Shown here: one piece after another, positions 17,111 to 26,195 of the stretch
Numbering within the stretch: the stretch's first letter is position 1
Layout of the letters: the number at the start of each line of letters is the position of its first letter
DNA from: Dawidia soli
GTDB taxonomy: Bacteria; Bacteroidota; Bacteroidia; Cytophagales; Cyclobacteriaceae
Assembly: GCF_018598185.1 (NCBI RefSeq)
Contig: NZ_JAHESC010000003.1
Span: 62,001 to 126,000, forward strand
Length of the DNA stretch: 64,000 nucleotides
Direction: 5' to 3'
The notes under the pieces: generated by a model
Databases searched by the model: none
Told to the model about the DNA's origin: nothing
Seen by the model: the letters and a program-made list of their open reading frames with translations, nothing else
Position numbers and translations under genes: made by a program

Positions 17111-17734
17111 TTATTCATAGCCCGGCACATTTAGCCCAAGGGTAATATCCCGATGTGCTATCTGCATTCCGTTGGTCCCTTTTTGAATTTTGACAATACC
17201 CTTGCCACCACGCCCCGGCTGACTGTTTCTTTCTTTGCTGGTAAGGATCGGATCATCGTCAAACAGGTATTCATCGATCCAGTATTCTTTAACACCCGGT
17301 TCTTTGATCACGGGATGGATATGCTCAGGATTTTGCCTGCCAGGATACGCCGCCGGTCGCAGTGTATAAAATTTATATTTGCCGTCGGCATTTGTCCTGA
17401 TCCAGCCGCGAATGTAACCGTGCCGCTTGCCCCATCCCGTCTCATTTCCTTTTTGCGCGTATTCGCCTTGCTGATCGGTATGATAAATATAAAGTATAAC
17501 ATCTTTCGCGGGAGTCTTGCCATCACTCTTAAAAATGGTGCCGCTTACTTCCAGCTTGGGGCCGGGTTCGTGGAAGTCCGGGAGTGTGTCTATCCAGGTA
17601 AGTGTTTTGTTTGCATACTCATGCACAGCTTCACACCCTTCGCATCCGTTGCCCACAATACGATCGTTTTTCTGCGCGCAGGCCATAGGCCCAATGCCCG
17701 CCAAAAAGAATATAAGGATCACAGCCTTGTTCAT
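17111..17734 (-). CDS. Secreted intradiol ring-cleavage dioxygenase-like protein
   Basis: 207 aa with a signal peptide (1-20, ends ACAQK). The fold and metal site of protocatechuate-3,4-dioxygenase-type enzymes can be traced: Tyr in DQQGEYAQ, Tyr in RPAAYPG 38 residues later, and His-x-His in PEHIHP, giving the usual Tyr-Tyr-His-His iron set. RTNADGKYKFYTLRP is the family signature. An exported copy is typical of Bacteroidota homologs whose substrate is unknown. It is first gene of a minus-strand pair with the kelch protein and divergent from a LytS/LytR pair that could regulate it. Confidence 0.8.
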   Translation of the reverse strand: MNKAVILIFFLAGIGPMACAQKNDRIVGNGCEGCEAVHEYANKTLTWIDTLPDFHEPGPKLEVSGTIFKSDGKTPAKDVILYIYHTDQQGEYAQKGNETGWGKRHGYIRGWIRTNADGKYKFYTLRPAAYPGRQNPEHIHPVIKEPGVKEYWIDEYLFDDDPILTSKERNSQPGRGGKGIVKIQKGTNGMQIAHRDITLGLNVPGYE

Positions 17735-17878
17735 AGTTATCTGCTTTATAAGTGAAGTACGTTACGTTTCCGGAGAAAGATCCGGGCTTCTGATGATTGG
17801 CGGGATATTCTTGACGAAACGCGGCTGAAAAGCGACAATGGCGTTAGGGCGGACTGTTGAAAACAATTAATTTCCGGT

Positions 17879-18898
17879 ATGGAGCGCTTCTGGAAATATA
17901 AGATCGACCATGTGATCTTCTGGATCGGAACGGTGGTGTTCCACATGTTCACCCGTGTTCACCTGATCGCCAAGGCCGGGTTTGCACAGTTTCTGCTGGA
18001 GGTGCTGATTCGCAATGCGCTGCTGGGGCTTGCGATCTTCGTTAATATTTTTGTACTCATCCCGCGTTTTGCACAGCAAAAGAAGTGGGCGCTGTATATT
18101 CTTTTTTTACTGCTGGATCTGGTCTTTTATGTGATAGCAAAAAATGCACATGATGTCTATCTCTACGGATATGCGATGGGAGACCACGGGCACGTGAATT
18201 TCTTTCACAACACTTTTTACAATTTGTCCATCGCCTTGTTTTACATGACCTTCAGCGTGGCGCTGCAGCTGAGCCGGGAGTGGTATGCACAACGCGAGCT
18301 GATCCGGAAAATTGAAGTGGAAAAACTGAACACGGAGCTCGATTATCTGAAAGCACAGATCAACCCGCACTTTCTCTTCAATTCGATCAACACCATCTAT
18401 TTTCAGATCGACAAGCATAATACCCTGGCGCGCGAAACACTTTCTTCTTTCTCCGAGATGCTGCGCTACCAATTATACGAATGCAACGGAAAAGAAATAC
18501 CCATTGAAAAAGAAGTTGCTTACCTGCGGAATTATGTCGACTTGCAGCGCCATCGGAATGATGAAAATTATCAGATCACCTTTCAGGATCATAACCTCGG
18601 AGGGTTTACCATTGCACCGCTGCTGCTGATACCGTTTATCGAAAACGCTTTTAAACACGTATCCCATCGGCCGGAAGGCAACAGGATTGACGTGGATCTG
18701 AGCAGGCAGGGGGACACATTCCATATGAATATTTTCAATACGAAAGAGGCCCGCCATCCGGCCCGGGGAGAGCCGAGCGGTATCGGACTGAAAAATGTGC
18801 AACGGCGGCTTGAATTACTGTACAAAGATCGCCATGCTTTAAGCATCCAGGAATCGCCTGATCATTTTGAAGTAAAGCTCACGTTAAAAATAAATTGA
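17879..18898 (+). CDS. LytS-type sensor histidine kinase
   Basis: 339 aa. Four transmembrane segments in residues 10-130, a coiled linker, then the His_kinase domain with QINPHFLFNSINTIYF (phospho-acceptor His164). The ATPase part shows IPFIENAFKH (N-box) and GIGLKNVQRRL (G-box). It autophosphorylates and passes phosphate to the LytTR regulator that starts 2 nt after its stop codon. Divergent from the dioxygenase/kelch pair. Confidence 0.9.
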   Translation: MERFWKYKIDHVIFWIGTVVFHMFTRVHLIAKAGFAQFLLEVLIRNALLGLAIFVNIFVLIPRFAQQKKWALYILFLLLDLVFYVIAKNAHDVYLYGYAMGDHGHVNFFHNTFYNLSIALFYMTFSVALQLSREWYAQRELIRKIEVEKLNTELDYLKAQINPHFLFNSINTIYFQIDKHNTLARETLSSFSEMLRYQLYECNGKEIPIEKEVAYLRNYVDLQRHRNDENYQITFQDHNLGGFTIAPLLLIPFIENAFKHVSHRPEGNRIDVDLSRQGDTFHMNIFNTKEARHPARGEPSGIGLKNVQRRLELLYKDRHALSIQESPDHFEVKLTLKIN

Positions 18899-18900
18899 TC

Positions 18901-19623
18901 ATGAAGCTGAACTGCCTTATTGTGGACGATGAGCCGGTAGCGCGTAAGGGCATCGCCGAATATGTGAGCGACGTTGAGTTTTTAAACTTGGCAGGCCAAT
19001 GCGAGAACGCCTTGAAAGCTTCTGCCCTGCTGAGCCAGCAAACCATCGACCTGATCTTTCTGGATATCCAGATGCCTAAGATCTCTGGTATTGATTTTCT
19101 CAAAACCCTGAACCATCCGCCGCTCGTGATCTTCACCACAGCCTATTCCGAATACGCGGTAGAGGGTTATTCGCTCGATGTTGTCGATTACCTGATGAAG
19201 CCGATCACGTTTGACCGGTTTCTCAAGGCGGCACAGAAGGCGCTGGAAATATATACACTGAAACGCGCTGCCTCGCTGCATCCGCGGGAAGCACCACACG
19301 ATTATTTTTTCGTGAAGTGTGACGGCAAATTCGAGAAGGTCTTCTACCATGAGGTTCGGTATATAGAAGCCATGCAGAATTACGCCGTGATCCACACGCT
19401 GAACCGTAAACTTATCACGTACATTACCATGAGCAGCCTCGAGCACCAGCTTCCGGGCGATCAGTTCCTGAAAGTGCATAAATCATTTATTGTTTCCATT
19501 GCCCGCATCAAGGCGTTGGAGGGAAACGAGATCCTGATGGGAGACACGCGTATTCCCATCAGTCGCAACCTGAAAGATGAAGTGACAAAACACATCCTGG
19601 GCAACAAACTTTTTAAACGATAA
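18901..19623 (+). CDS. LytTR-family response regulator
   Basis: 240 aa from ATG 18901; a TTG at 18895 overlapping the kinase stop is less likely. The receiver domain has the acidic pair Asp9/Asp10, phospho-acceptor Asp55 in FLDIQMPK, and Lys in MKPITF. A linker (about 120-140) leads into the LytTR DNA-binding domain (about 140-238, with RYIEAMQNYAVIH and FLKVHKSFIVS). Forms a two-gene unit with the upstream LytS kinase. Its binding site was not identified. Confidence 0.92.
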   Translation: MKLNCLIVDDEPVARKGIAEYVSDVEFLNLAGQCENALKASALLSQQTIDLIFLDIQMPKISGIDFLKTLNHPPLVIFTTAYSEYAVEGYSLDVVDYLMKPITFDRFLKAAQKALEIYTLKRAASLHPREAPHDYFFVKCDGKFEKVFYHEVRYIEAMQNYAVIHTLNRKLITYITMSSLEHQLPGDQFLKVHKSFIVSIARIKALEGNEILMGDTRIPISRNLKDEVTKHILGNKLFKR

Positions 19624-20180
19624 GTCTTATACTGATCCTGGCAGAAACCAAAGACGAAACTAATTCCGGCTGTTGCTTGTAGCTTGCTGTCGTTCCGGAA
19701 AATCATCCTGCCGATCTCCCACAATGATTCCCCGGGATTATTAATCGCATGATTTTGTGGCATACTAAATATTCATCTATATAGCAAGCATTTTCAAAAG
19801 TATTAAAATTATTTATCACTTTGCATACTGGCCGCTGTTGGAAACGGAGGTAGTCCTGCCACCATTTCCCCTCCTAAGCAACTCGCTCTTATAATTTTCA
19901 GATTTTACCGGCAGTTCACCGACCAAATCCGGAAAAATCCCATACCATGTCCATCAAATTCCAGGATATTCAATAGATATCCAATAGTTCATGAAGTCAT
20001 TTTCAATATATATTAAACTATAATATAACTATTCAATATCCTTTGTATATAGCTATTTCCTTAAAATTTAATTTATACAATTGATTGAACGAATAAATCC
20101 ATTGCCTATCTTCGGTTCAGACACCGGGCGTTAACCGCGGCTGTTGGCTAAAATCCTCTCGTTACCTTAACTAATCGACT
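19624..20180. other. AT-rich gene-free interval
   Basis: 557 bp, markedly AT-rich between about 19770 and 20100 with several TATA-like runs. No credible gene, hairpin terminator or RNA was seen. It probably holds the promoter of the 20181 gene; TATCCTTTG near 20036 is close to, but one base longer than, the TAnnTTTG -7 element. Confidence 0.45.
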
Positions 20181-21560
20181 ATGCCTTTTCTCGAAGGACC
20201 TTTCGCCTTTACCGGCAAACTGGACATGCTCAGCGCGTATCGCATGCGCGGTGTAGACAAAATTGTTGTCCGGCGCAAGGGCGGCCCCAGCCGCGAAAAA
20301 ATAAAAACCAGTCCCAGCTTTGAAAATACGCGGCACACCATGTCGGAGTTCGGTGGCTGCTCGCGCCTGGGCAGCTATGTGCGCCTGGCGATGCATGCTA
20401 TCCGCCAGCTCTCAGACTATAACTTTGGCAGCGACATCAACAGTGTCATGCGCCAGGTGCAGCTCCGCGATGGCACGGGTGAGTGGGGCCGTCGTAAAAT
20501 TACACTTTCCGAGCACGCACGCATACTCGAGGGGTTTCAGACTACCAAGAAAGCGCCCAGCTTCGACTCGATCGTACGCACCCCGGTATATTATACTATG
20601 GATCGGGCCAATCGCTCGGCGCGTGTGGAAATTCCGGAGCTGCTGCGTGATATCAACTACTTTCCGCAAAACAACCATGCGATGTTCCGCCTGACCATCA
20701 CGCTGGGCATTGTACCCGACTTACGCTACGATATAGCGGAAAAAGAATATCTGCCGGCAAAATGGTATGATCAGGCTTGTTATGCAAAGGCTGTTTCGAC
20801 AGCGTGGAACCCCTCACTGGAAGGGATGGGAAGCACGACGTTGGAAATAGCGATGAATGTGCTCCCACCGGAAGATGGATGGACATTGATGCTGGCGATC
20901 GGAATTCAGTATGGCGCGTTTCGGGAGAACGGGAAGATCGACGAAGTAAAGCGTTTCGGCGCGGCGAAGATCCTGGCGCTGCGCGGGAAGGAAGGTGCTT
21001 CTGCAGATGGTGTTGATGACGGTGGAGCCCCGGAGGATGAAGTGGACCTTGTGGATGAGGCTGTGACGGAGGATATCGCCCCGGCGGAGAATGCGGTGGA
21101 GCAGCGTGGATATCGGGAGCCGGAAGTGCGGTATGTGTATACGATGAAAGATGTTACGGTCGAAAAGAAGGACGCTGTTGTTTATGGCTATACTATTTCG
21201 ACTTCTGATAAAAATGTAGCGCCCACAACGGATGCGGTAGTCAACGATCGGCGCCAGCCTGGAAACCTATCTTTGCAGCCTATGGTTTCGTCCACGTCGT
21301 GCCGGTTGTCCAACGGCTGCGTACAGGACGTTACCACTATACCGGACATCCGATTACATCACCTTTCACTCTATTCTGAGGATGTAGGAATGAACGCCGG
21401 CCGTGATGATCCTGATGGGCCCCTGGAGGGATTGTACTCAGTTTCTCTCTTCTACAAAGACGTCAAACGTATCCCGGAAGCTTCCTTGTCCGCCGCCAAA
21501 GGCATTCTTAACGGTGACCCGGTAATCGTGCCGGCCGTCGGACAGCACATATTGCTTTAA
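20181..21560 (+). CDS. Hypothetical protein with acidic tail
   Basis: 459 aa, function unknown. Residues 1-265 form a well-structured unit (MPFLEGPFAFTGKLDMLSAY, SEFGGCSRLGSYVRLAMHAI, LEIAMNVLPPEDGWTLMLAIG); I have an impression of similar uncharacterised proteins in other Bacteroidota. Residues about 270-310 are low-complexity acidic, followed by a tail (310-459) of weak composition. The last 41 codons run antisense to the end of the convergent PQQ-propeller gene (overlap 21438-21560), so the tail may be an extension past an original, earlier end. No signal peptide. Confidence 0.6.
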   Translation: MPFLEGPFAFTGKLDMLSAYRMRGVDKIVVRRKGGPSREKIKTSPSFENTRHTMSEFGGCSRLGSYVRLAMHAIRQLSDYNFGSDINSVMRQVQLRDGTGEWGRRKITLSEHARILEGFQTTKKAPSFDSIVRTPVYYTMDRANRSARVEIPELLRDINYFPQNNHAMFRLTITLGIVPDLRYDIAEKEYLPAKWYDQACYAKAVSTAWNPSLEGMGSTTLEIAMNVLPPEDGWTLMLAIGIQYGAFRENGKIDEVKRFGAAKILALRGKEGASADGVDDGGAPEDEVDLVDEAVTEDIAPAENAVEQRGYREPEVRYVYTMKDVTVEKKDAVVYGYTISTSDKNVAPTTDAVVNDRRQPGNLSLQPMVSSTSCRLSNGCVQDVTTIPDIRLHHLSLYSEDVGMNAGRDDPDGPLEGLYSVSLFYKDVKRIPEASLSAAKGILNGDPVIVPAVGQHILL

Positions 21561-22436
21561 CGGTTTCAGATAGCCCTGTAGTTCCTGGTAGGTTAAGGTT
21601 CGCTCCTGCTTTCCGGTTTCGATGTTTATGATCCGCGCGTCGTCTAAATTCGAAAAGAAGCACAAGAGCTTTCCCTGCTCCAGTTCAACATGAGGGTTGA
21701 CCTCCTGCCTGGGAAATGCCGTGTCCGATCGCCACCGCTGTGCTCCCGTCCGGGCGTGGAGGGCGTGGAGATAACTCATGTTGTCGTAGTAATACACACT
21801 TCCCTTTATCAAAAAAACTTCATCGCCCCGGGCGTCGCATTGGATCTTCCAGATTCCGGCACCGGTGGTCGATTTCCGGCAGAACAGTGAATCGTTCACG
21901 AGCTGATAAGCGGTATCATGGGAAAGAACAGGAACCGGCGCCTGAACCTGTGTGCTGCCGATTTGAATGCTCTGTGCGCCTGTCGCGAAGGATATTCTGG
22001 CGTAGCCTTCCATTACGGCATCCACCAGCAGGTCGTTATTGATGGGATCGATGCGGTGTCCGCCATAAGATCCGTTCAGTTGGGTTTTCCAGATCTCGTT
22101 CCCGTGCTTGTCGAGCTTATAGATATCGCCCAGGTAGCCGCAGTAGTAAATAAAATCGCGGGCAATAACCGGTGGCTGCGCTGCCCAGCTCGTTACCGGC
22201 TTAACCCAGTCGACCTTTCCGGTTGCCAGGTTCAGGCAATAGAACAGGTTGGAAGAATCGGTGCGAAGGCCGCTGCAATAAATTTTGTCATCGGAAAATG
22301 CCTTGCCCGGGAACGAGTTATTTCTGAAATCGGATACCCAGAAGTCACCTTTCTTATAGGTGATGTCCAGGGGGACATTTTTCTGACAGTTTCCAAATAC
22401 GGCGATCAGAAACAGCATGCCAATGGTACGAAGCAT
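21438..22436 (-). CDS. PQQ-like beta-propeller lipoprotein
   Basis: 332 aa. Lipoprotein signal with a Cys at 18 (VFGNCQKN). The body consists of repeated propeller strands such as FYCLNLATGKVDWVKPV, IYKLDKHGNEIWKTQL and LHALHARTGAQRWRSDTA, matching the PQQ/BamB-like repeat A-x-D-x-x-T-G-x-x-x-W. It lacks evidence of cofactor or enzyme residues and may be a scaffold or sensor. Its last 123 nt overlap the convergent 459-aa gene. Confidence 0.72.
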   Translation of the reverse strand: MLRTIGMLFLIAVFGNCQKNVPLDITYKKGDFWVSDFRNNSFPGKAFSDDKIYCSGLRTDSSNLFYCLNLATGKVDWVKPVTSWAAQPPVIARDFIYYCGYLGDIYKLDKHGNEIWKTQLNGSYGGHRIDPINNDLLVDAVMEGYARISFATGAQSIQIGSTQVQAPVPVLSHDTAYQLVNDSLFCRKSTTGAGIWKIQCDARGDEVFLIKGSVYYYDNMSYLHALHARTGAQRWRSDTAFPRQEVNPHVELEQGKLLCFFSNLDDARIINIETGKQERTLTYQELQGYLKPLKQYVLSDGRHDYRVTVKNAFGGGQGSFRDTFDVFVEERN

Positions 22437-22582
22437 CGCGGGTAAGTTGTAGGGACAAATAACGTTTAAAATCCCTGCGAATGCACATCAAATAAATCCT
22501 GATGTCTTGCGATGTCAGGAATTTTTATTTTAAGCCTCCTTCTCGGGTCGTAGGCGATTACGAGGGGTTCCGCGCACAGGCT

Positions 22583-22679
22583 AATCCCTGCGGGTGCACG
22601 CACGAGGGATCGATACGAAAACGACGTATCGATCCCCCTTTTCCAGATATCCATCCCGTGAGGTTAGTCTTAACGGGAT
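22583..22679 (+). repeat. Decayed second copy of tRNA-Arg 3' end plus terminator
   Basis: Matches 13809-13908: AATCCCTGCG (22583-22592), the 31-nt terminator hairpin (22606-22636, two differences, stem here perfect), TTTCCAGAT (22640-22648) and a GT[T/C]TTAA[A/C]GGGAT block (22667-22679). The bases upstream of 22583 do not form a tRNA. The two copies bracket about 8.8 kb. Confidence 0.7.
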
Positions 22680-22729
22680 CAGGAAAAATCTGGCTAAAAA
22701 TTACAAGCATCCCGACGTATTACGTGACC

Positions 22730-24628
22730 CTAATGTTCGATCCAAACCGTGCGAGTCAGTTCCTGATCGTTTAGCTGGATCTTTACAACATAGTATCCAC
22801 TCGGGAAATCATCCACGGGTATGGAAATGGCTTTGCTGTTATGTTGTGCTGTATAAACAACTTCGGCTTTGCTATTCAAGAGTCTTACCGCGACAGGACT
22901 CGCGCTGAGAGGGTCCGTTACCGCACCTGCCAGTTCGATGTTGATGTGTTGGCTCGTCGGATTGGGATACACGCTTAATGCTGCATCGGGCGCACCGGGC
23001 ACCCTTTCTATAATGATGCCGCAGCCCGTGTTATTGATCTGCCCGGGGCAGGGTCCTACGCGGATAGGACGCGGACCGATCACCGATGTACCACAGCTGT
23101 TTTCCGACGTCAGACTAAGATTAGCAACGCCCTCGCCAATGAACCGCTGCAGCGAGGCTGTCATTATATTATCCCGAGGCGATGAAGAGGTGAACCGGAT
23201 CCTGGCCACATTGTTGTTCAAAGACCAGGTGTAGGTAGTCGCACCGGTATAGCCGACATTGTACGTGTACAGGATATCACCATCGACCATCATGCCGGGG
23301 CCTTCGATAAAAACGCCTCCCTTGGGTGGCCCCGCCCACACATAGTGCTCCGCGGTCGCGCTTCCCGGGCACCCTGGTTTCCCATTCGCTGTTACATAAA
23401 CCTTCGAACCATACCCCGTCGATGACAGCGACGGAGTACTCACTGTAACATCCGGTGAGTTGGTGATGATCGGATTTGATGCGTTACTGATACTGCCATT
23501 GATGTAAATTGTTCCGTCGGAAGACGTATACCATGTATACGATGATGCATGGGCGACCGGCTCTACGGCTATGGTAGCGGCACTATTGCTGCACAACACG
23601 CCCGTATTCGTTGGAGAAAAAGCCGGCGTACTCAGTACAGGCGCGGAATATGATACATTCATGGATGCCTGATAACTACCACAGCCCAGATTGGCGGTGA
23701 CTGTAACCGGCCCGGGAATTGCTCCCGCGTTTGCCGGTGTGGAGAGCGGTGTGAGTGCTATCGAGTTGGTCGTCGTTGTAATGGGACTGACCTGTCCGCC
23801 GGCTCGCCAGCCCGGGGGGAAACTCCAGGTATAGCTGGCACACGCGATGTCTGTGGCCGTGAACGTCACAGGATCGGAATCACCACACTGTACGTTATGG
23901 CTTGCATTGCCATTCGCCCGGATCACGACGGAAGGGGTTTGGCGCAATGCGATCGGGGTCGTCCATTCGCTGTATTTCAGGCCCGAACAACTGTTGATAT
24001 AGGCACGTACCTGTATGGTTCCGGCTGCGCATGGCGACGTGGGAGTAATTGTAATCAGTTCTATGTTACTCACTCCCATCCAGTTATTGGGTTCGGATAA
24101 CTTCCATTCGTAACCGTCGGCATCATAGACGGGAATCGTTGTTAGAAATCCTGTATTGGGCACGGACAGTCTGTCGACACCGAGGTGAAGCGTATTGATG
24201 CTGCAAACGGAAAGGGGGCCGCCGTTCTTGATCGCAAGATTTTTAGGGGTCTGATTTTTTAACGAGCGGATGGTATACGATATGGGACCGATGGAGATCG
24301 CCCCTCCGCTGCTGCACGTGGCTGTTGCTTTGAGTGTGCCTATCTCGGCGACGTCGTTCCAGTATACATTGACGGATTGCCCCCAATCTGTCTCTTTCGT
24401 TTTTTCTGAGTTCGCCCCGTTGAAGGATCCTTTATCAACCGTCCAGGTGATCCGCCCACACCCTGAATGGTTGGGAGCCTCGACGGAGTAGGCAATGGCT
24501 TCTGACGGACATACTGTACGATTATTGGGCAATGGAACGATTTGCTGGGCCTGGCAAACCATACTCGCCGAGAGCAGTGGCATCCATACGATCGACAATA
24601 CTACGTGACAGGAGATTCTGTTTTTCAT
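22730..24628 (-). CDS. Secreted multidomain protein with type IX sorting domain
   Basis: 632 aa. Signal peptide (1-28, ends CQAQ), several Ig/PKD-like domains (about 30-520, recurring SYTWSFPPGW / TYTWSLNNN strands), and a C-terminal sorting domain beginning with LSVYPNPTSQHINIE and ending in KIQLNDQELTRTVWI (about 548-632). It is thus exported by the Por/type IX system, which is specific to Bacteroidota, and then attached or released at the cell surface. No enzymatic domain is seen; adhesion or scaffolding is likely. It sits 145 nt downstream of the small Cys-containing peptide gene. Confidence 0.85.
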   Translation of the reverse strand: MKNRISCHVVLSIVWMPLLSASMVCQAQQIVPLPNNRTVCPSEAIAYSVEAPNHSGCGRITWTVDKGSFNGANSEKTKETDWGQSVNVYWNDVAEIGTLKATATCSSGGAISIGPISYTIRSLKNQTPKNLAIKNGGPLSVCSINTLHLGVDRLSVPNTGFLTTIPVYDADGYEWKLSEPNNWMGVSNIELITITPTSPCAAGTIQVRAYINSCSGLKYSEWTTPIALRQTPSVVIRANGNASHNVQCGDSDPVTFTATDIACASYTWSFPPGWRAGGQVSPITTTTNSIALTPLSTPANAGAIPGPVTVTANLGCGSYQASMNVSYSAPVLSTPAFSPTNTGVLCSNSAATIAVEPVAHASSYTWYTSSDGTIYINGSISNASNPIITNSPDVTVSTPSLSSTGYGSKVYVTANGKPGCPGSATAEHYVWAGPPKGGVFIEGPGMMVDGDILYTYNVGYTGATTYTWSLNNNVARIRFTSSSPRDNIMTASLQRFIGEGVANLSLTSENSCGTSVIGPRPIRVGPCPGQINNTGCGIIIERVPGAPDAALSVYPNPTSQHINIELAGAVTDPLSASPVAVRLLNSKAEVVYTAQHNSKAISIPVDDFPSGYYVVKIQLNDQELTRTVWIEH

Positions 24629-24773
24629 AACGGTACATCTTAAAGAGTTATAATTTCTGAAAAAGCTGGTTATAAAACGGCTATTTGTTATCTCTGAAAT
24701 TTTCTATCCTAGTGGGTTGATACAACGCCGGCATAAGGGGGGCAATCGCTTTGCACTGCCCCCCGGCAAAAAA

Positions 24774-25058
24774 TCAGTTCAGCGCTCCGGCAGAATGGCA
24801 ACGGGGAGCCATGCAGGTTGATGCATCGGGGTTTCTTGCTAATTGCGCCACGACATATCCTTGCGGACCGGGAGGATTGTACGTGCAGATCTTCGTACAA
24901 AGATCGTCACATTCCAGCAATGGAATTTCGGTACAGAAGGTTCCATTATAGTAGAAGTTTGGATCCAGGGTGCTTTCGCTCTTCAGCAAGCTGGAGGCGA
25001 ACGTTCCAAGCACGGCAAACACAAAGGCCGCGCAGCTTAGGGTTAGTCTTAGTTTCAT
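24774..25058 (-). CDS. Small secreted Cys-containing peptide (DUF6520-like)
   Basis: 94 aa. Signal peptide (1-21, ends GTFAS), then a 70-residue mature part with six cysteines (CTEIPLLECDDLCTKICTYN ... CMAPRC). Size, signal and Cys distribution resemble the DUF6520 small-peptide family found in operons with MauE/DoxX proteins in Bacteroidota. Third gene of a minus-strand operon after MauE and a membrane-anchored unknown (28-nt gap). Function unknown; the cysteines next to a redox-type membrane protein suggest disulfide formation. Confidence 0.65.
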   Translation of the reverse strand: MKLRLTLSCAAFVFAVLGTFASSLLKSESTLDPNFYYNGTFCTEIPLLECDDLCTKICTYNPPGPQGYVVAQLARNPDASTCMAPRCHSAGALN

Positions 25059-25086
25059 ACAATTATGGGATTAGTGGAAAATTATT

Positions 25087-26190
25087 TTAAAAAACGATTG
25101 ACTCGGGTTTTGAAAAGTACTTCATATTCAATTCGTTAATTTCAAGGTGGTGGTCATACAATACGATGAGCCTGTCTTCCACTACCCTAAATTCCCTAAA
25201 GCTCTTACCCTCGAACTTGGGAACGTAGAAGCTGAATTGATACGTCCCGTTTTCCAGGTCGTATACATCCACTGCCGACTGCCATTTGAAAGCGTTTTCA
25301 TCCTCGTTTTTTGAGAGCAGGGGTGACTTCACAAATAACAAGCCGTTCGACACACAACTGGTTTCATTTACCGTTACCGGTGGGGTGCTCATGGTGTACG
25401 ATCCTTCGGAGGAGATCTTTGCGCCTGAAACTTGTGCATGGCTAACGGTATCGATCGTGTTACCACGATACGTTACATTCATACTGGTGTCCATCACGAT
25501 ATATTGATTCCTGTAATAATACAGGTAAATAAGCTTTCCTTCGGCTCGATCATAGTGCAGCATTCCGTCCGTACAGAATTTGCCATCAATTTGTTTCTGC
25601 AATATTCCCGGTGTGAATTTGACATAGGGACTGTCGGCTTTGATCCTTCCCAAAATTTGTTCATTCGTAAGACCGCTTATGGATTTAATCGCAAATGATC
25701 TGGCACTAACCGGAATGCCGTCGATAAAATAAGCGGCTTTGTCGAACATGAAGCTGTCTGCCTCCCATTCGTTCAATTTACCACGATATAGGCTCGGCAT
25801 CACACCGTCCATAATATAAAAATATGGCTCCAGGACGCTGATCCTGGGTCTTTTATACGTTAATCTCTCCAGGTTTTTTATCTGCAATGTTATCTCTGTG
25901 CTATCGGTTATCGCTATCCCGGTACTATCTTTTTCTTTCGTATTCAAAACAAGAAGATGCAAGGGGGCTGTAACATTTGCCAAATAGACATGGCGTCTGG
26001 TGGTTCCGGCAATATAATAGGAATTATACTTGAGGTCCTTTCCACTGATACCATAAAATGCATCTTTCACGATAACCCTCAAAAAGCTATTGTTTTTTCG
26101 AATGTAATGGTTCGAAAAACCGTATAGCACCACTACCAGCAGGGAACTTAAAATGGCGCAACCCGACAAAAGAATAATAGGTTTTTTCAT
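25087..26190 (-). CDS. Membrane-anchored extracytoplasmic protein of unknown function
   Basis: 367 aa, not recognised as a named family. One N-terminal transmembrane helix (about 5-26), then an outside region rich in beta-strands (VYLANVTAPLHLLVLN, YFYIMDGVMPSLYRGKL, LIYLYYYRNQYIVMD, LIVLYDHHLEINELNMKYF) that could form a propeller. No catalytic motif. Lies between MauE (5-nt gap) and the small Cys-containing peptide (28-nt gap), so all three are almost certainly one transcript and one functional unit. Confidence 0.65.
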   Translation of the reverse strand: MKKPIILLSGCAILSSLLVVVLYGFSNHYIRKNNSFLRVIVKDAFYGISGKDLKYNSYYIAGTTRRHVYLANVTAPLHLLVLNTKEKDSTGIAITDSTEITLQIKNLERLTYKRPRISVLEPYFYIMDGVMPSLYRGKLNEWEADSFMFDKAAYFIDGIPVSARSFAIKSISGLTNEQILGRIKADSPYVKFTPGILQKQIDGKFCTDGMLHYDRAEGKLIYLYYYRNQYIVMDTSMNVTYRGNTIDTVSHAQVSGAKISSEGSYTMSTPPVTVNETSCVSNGLLFVKSPLLSKNEDENAFKWQSAVDVYDLENGTYQFSFYVPKFEGKSFREFRVVEDRLIVLYDHHLEINELNMKYFSKPESIVF

Positions 26191-26195
26191 CTCAC

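Noticed and set aside
22540-22603. A complete second tRNA gene upstream of the repeated hairpin
   Set aside because: Only the last T-arm bases resemble tRNA-Arg; acceptor, D and anticodon arms cannot be folded.
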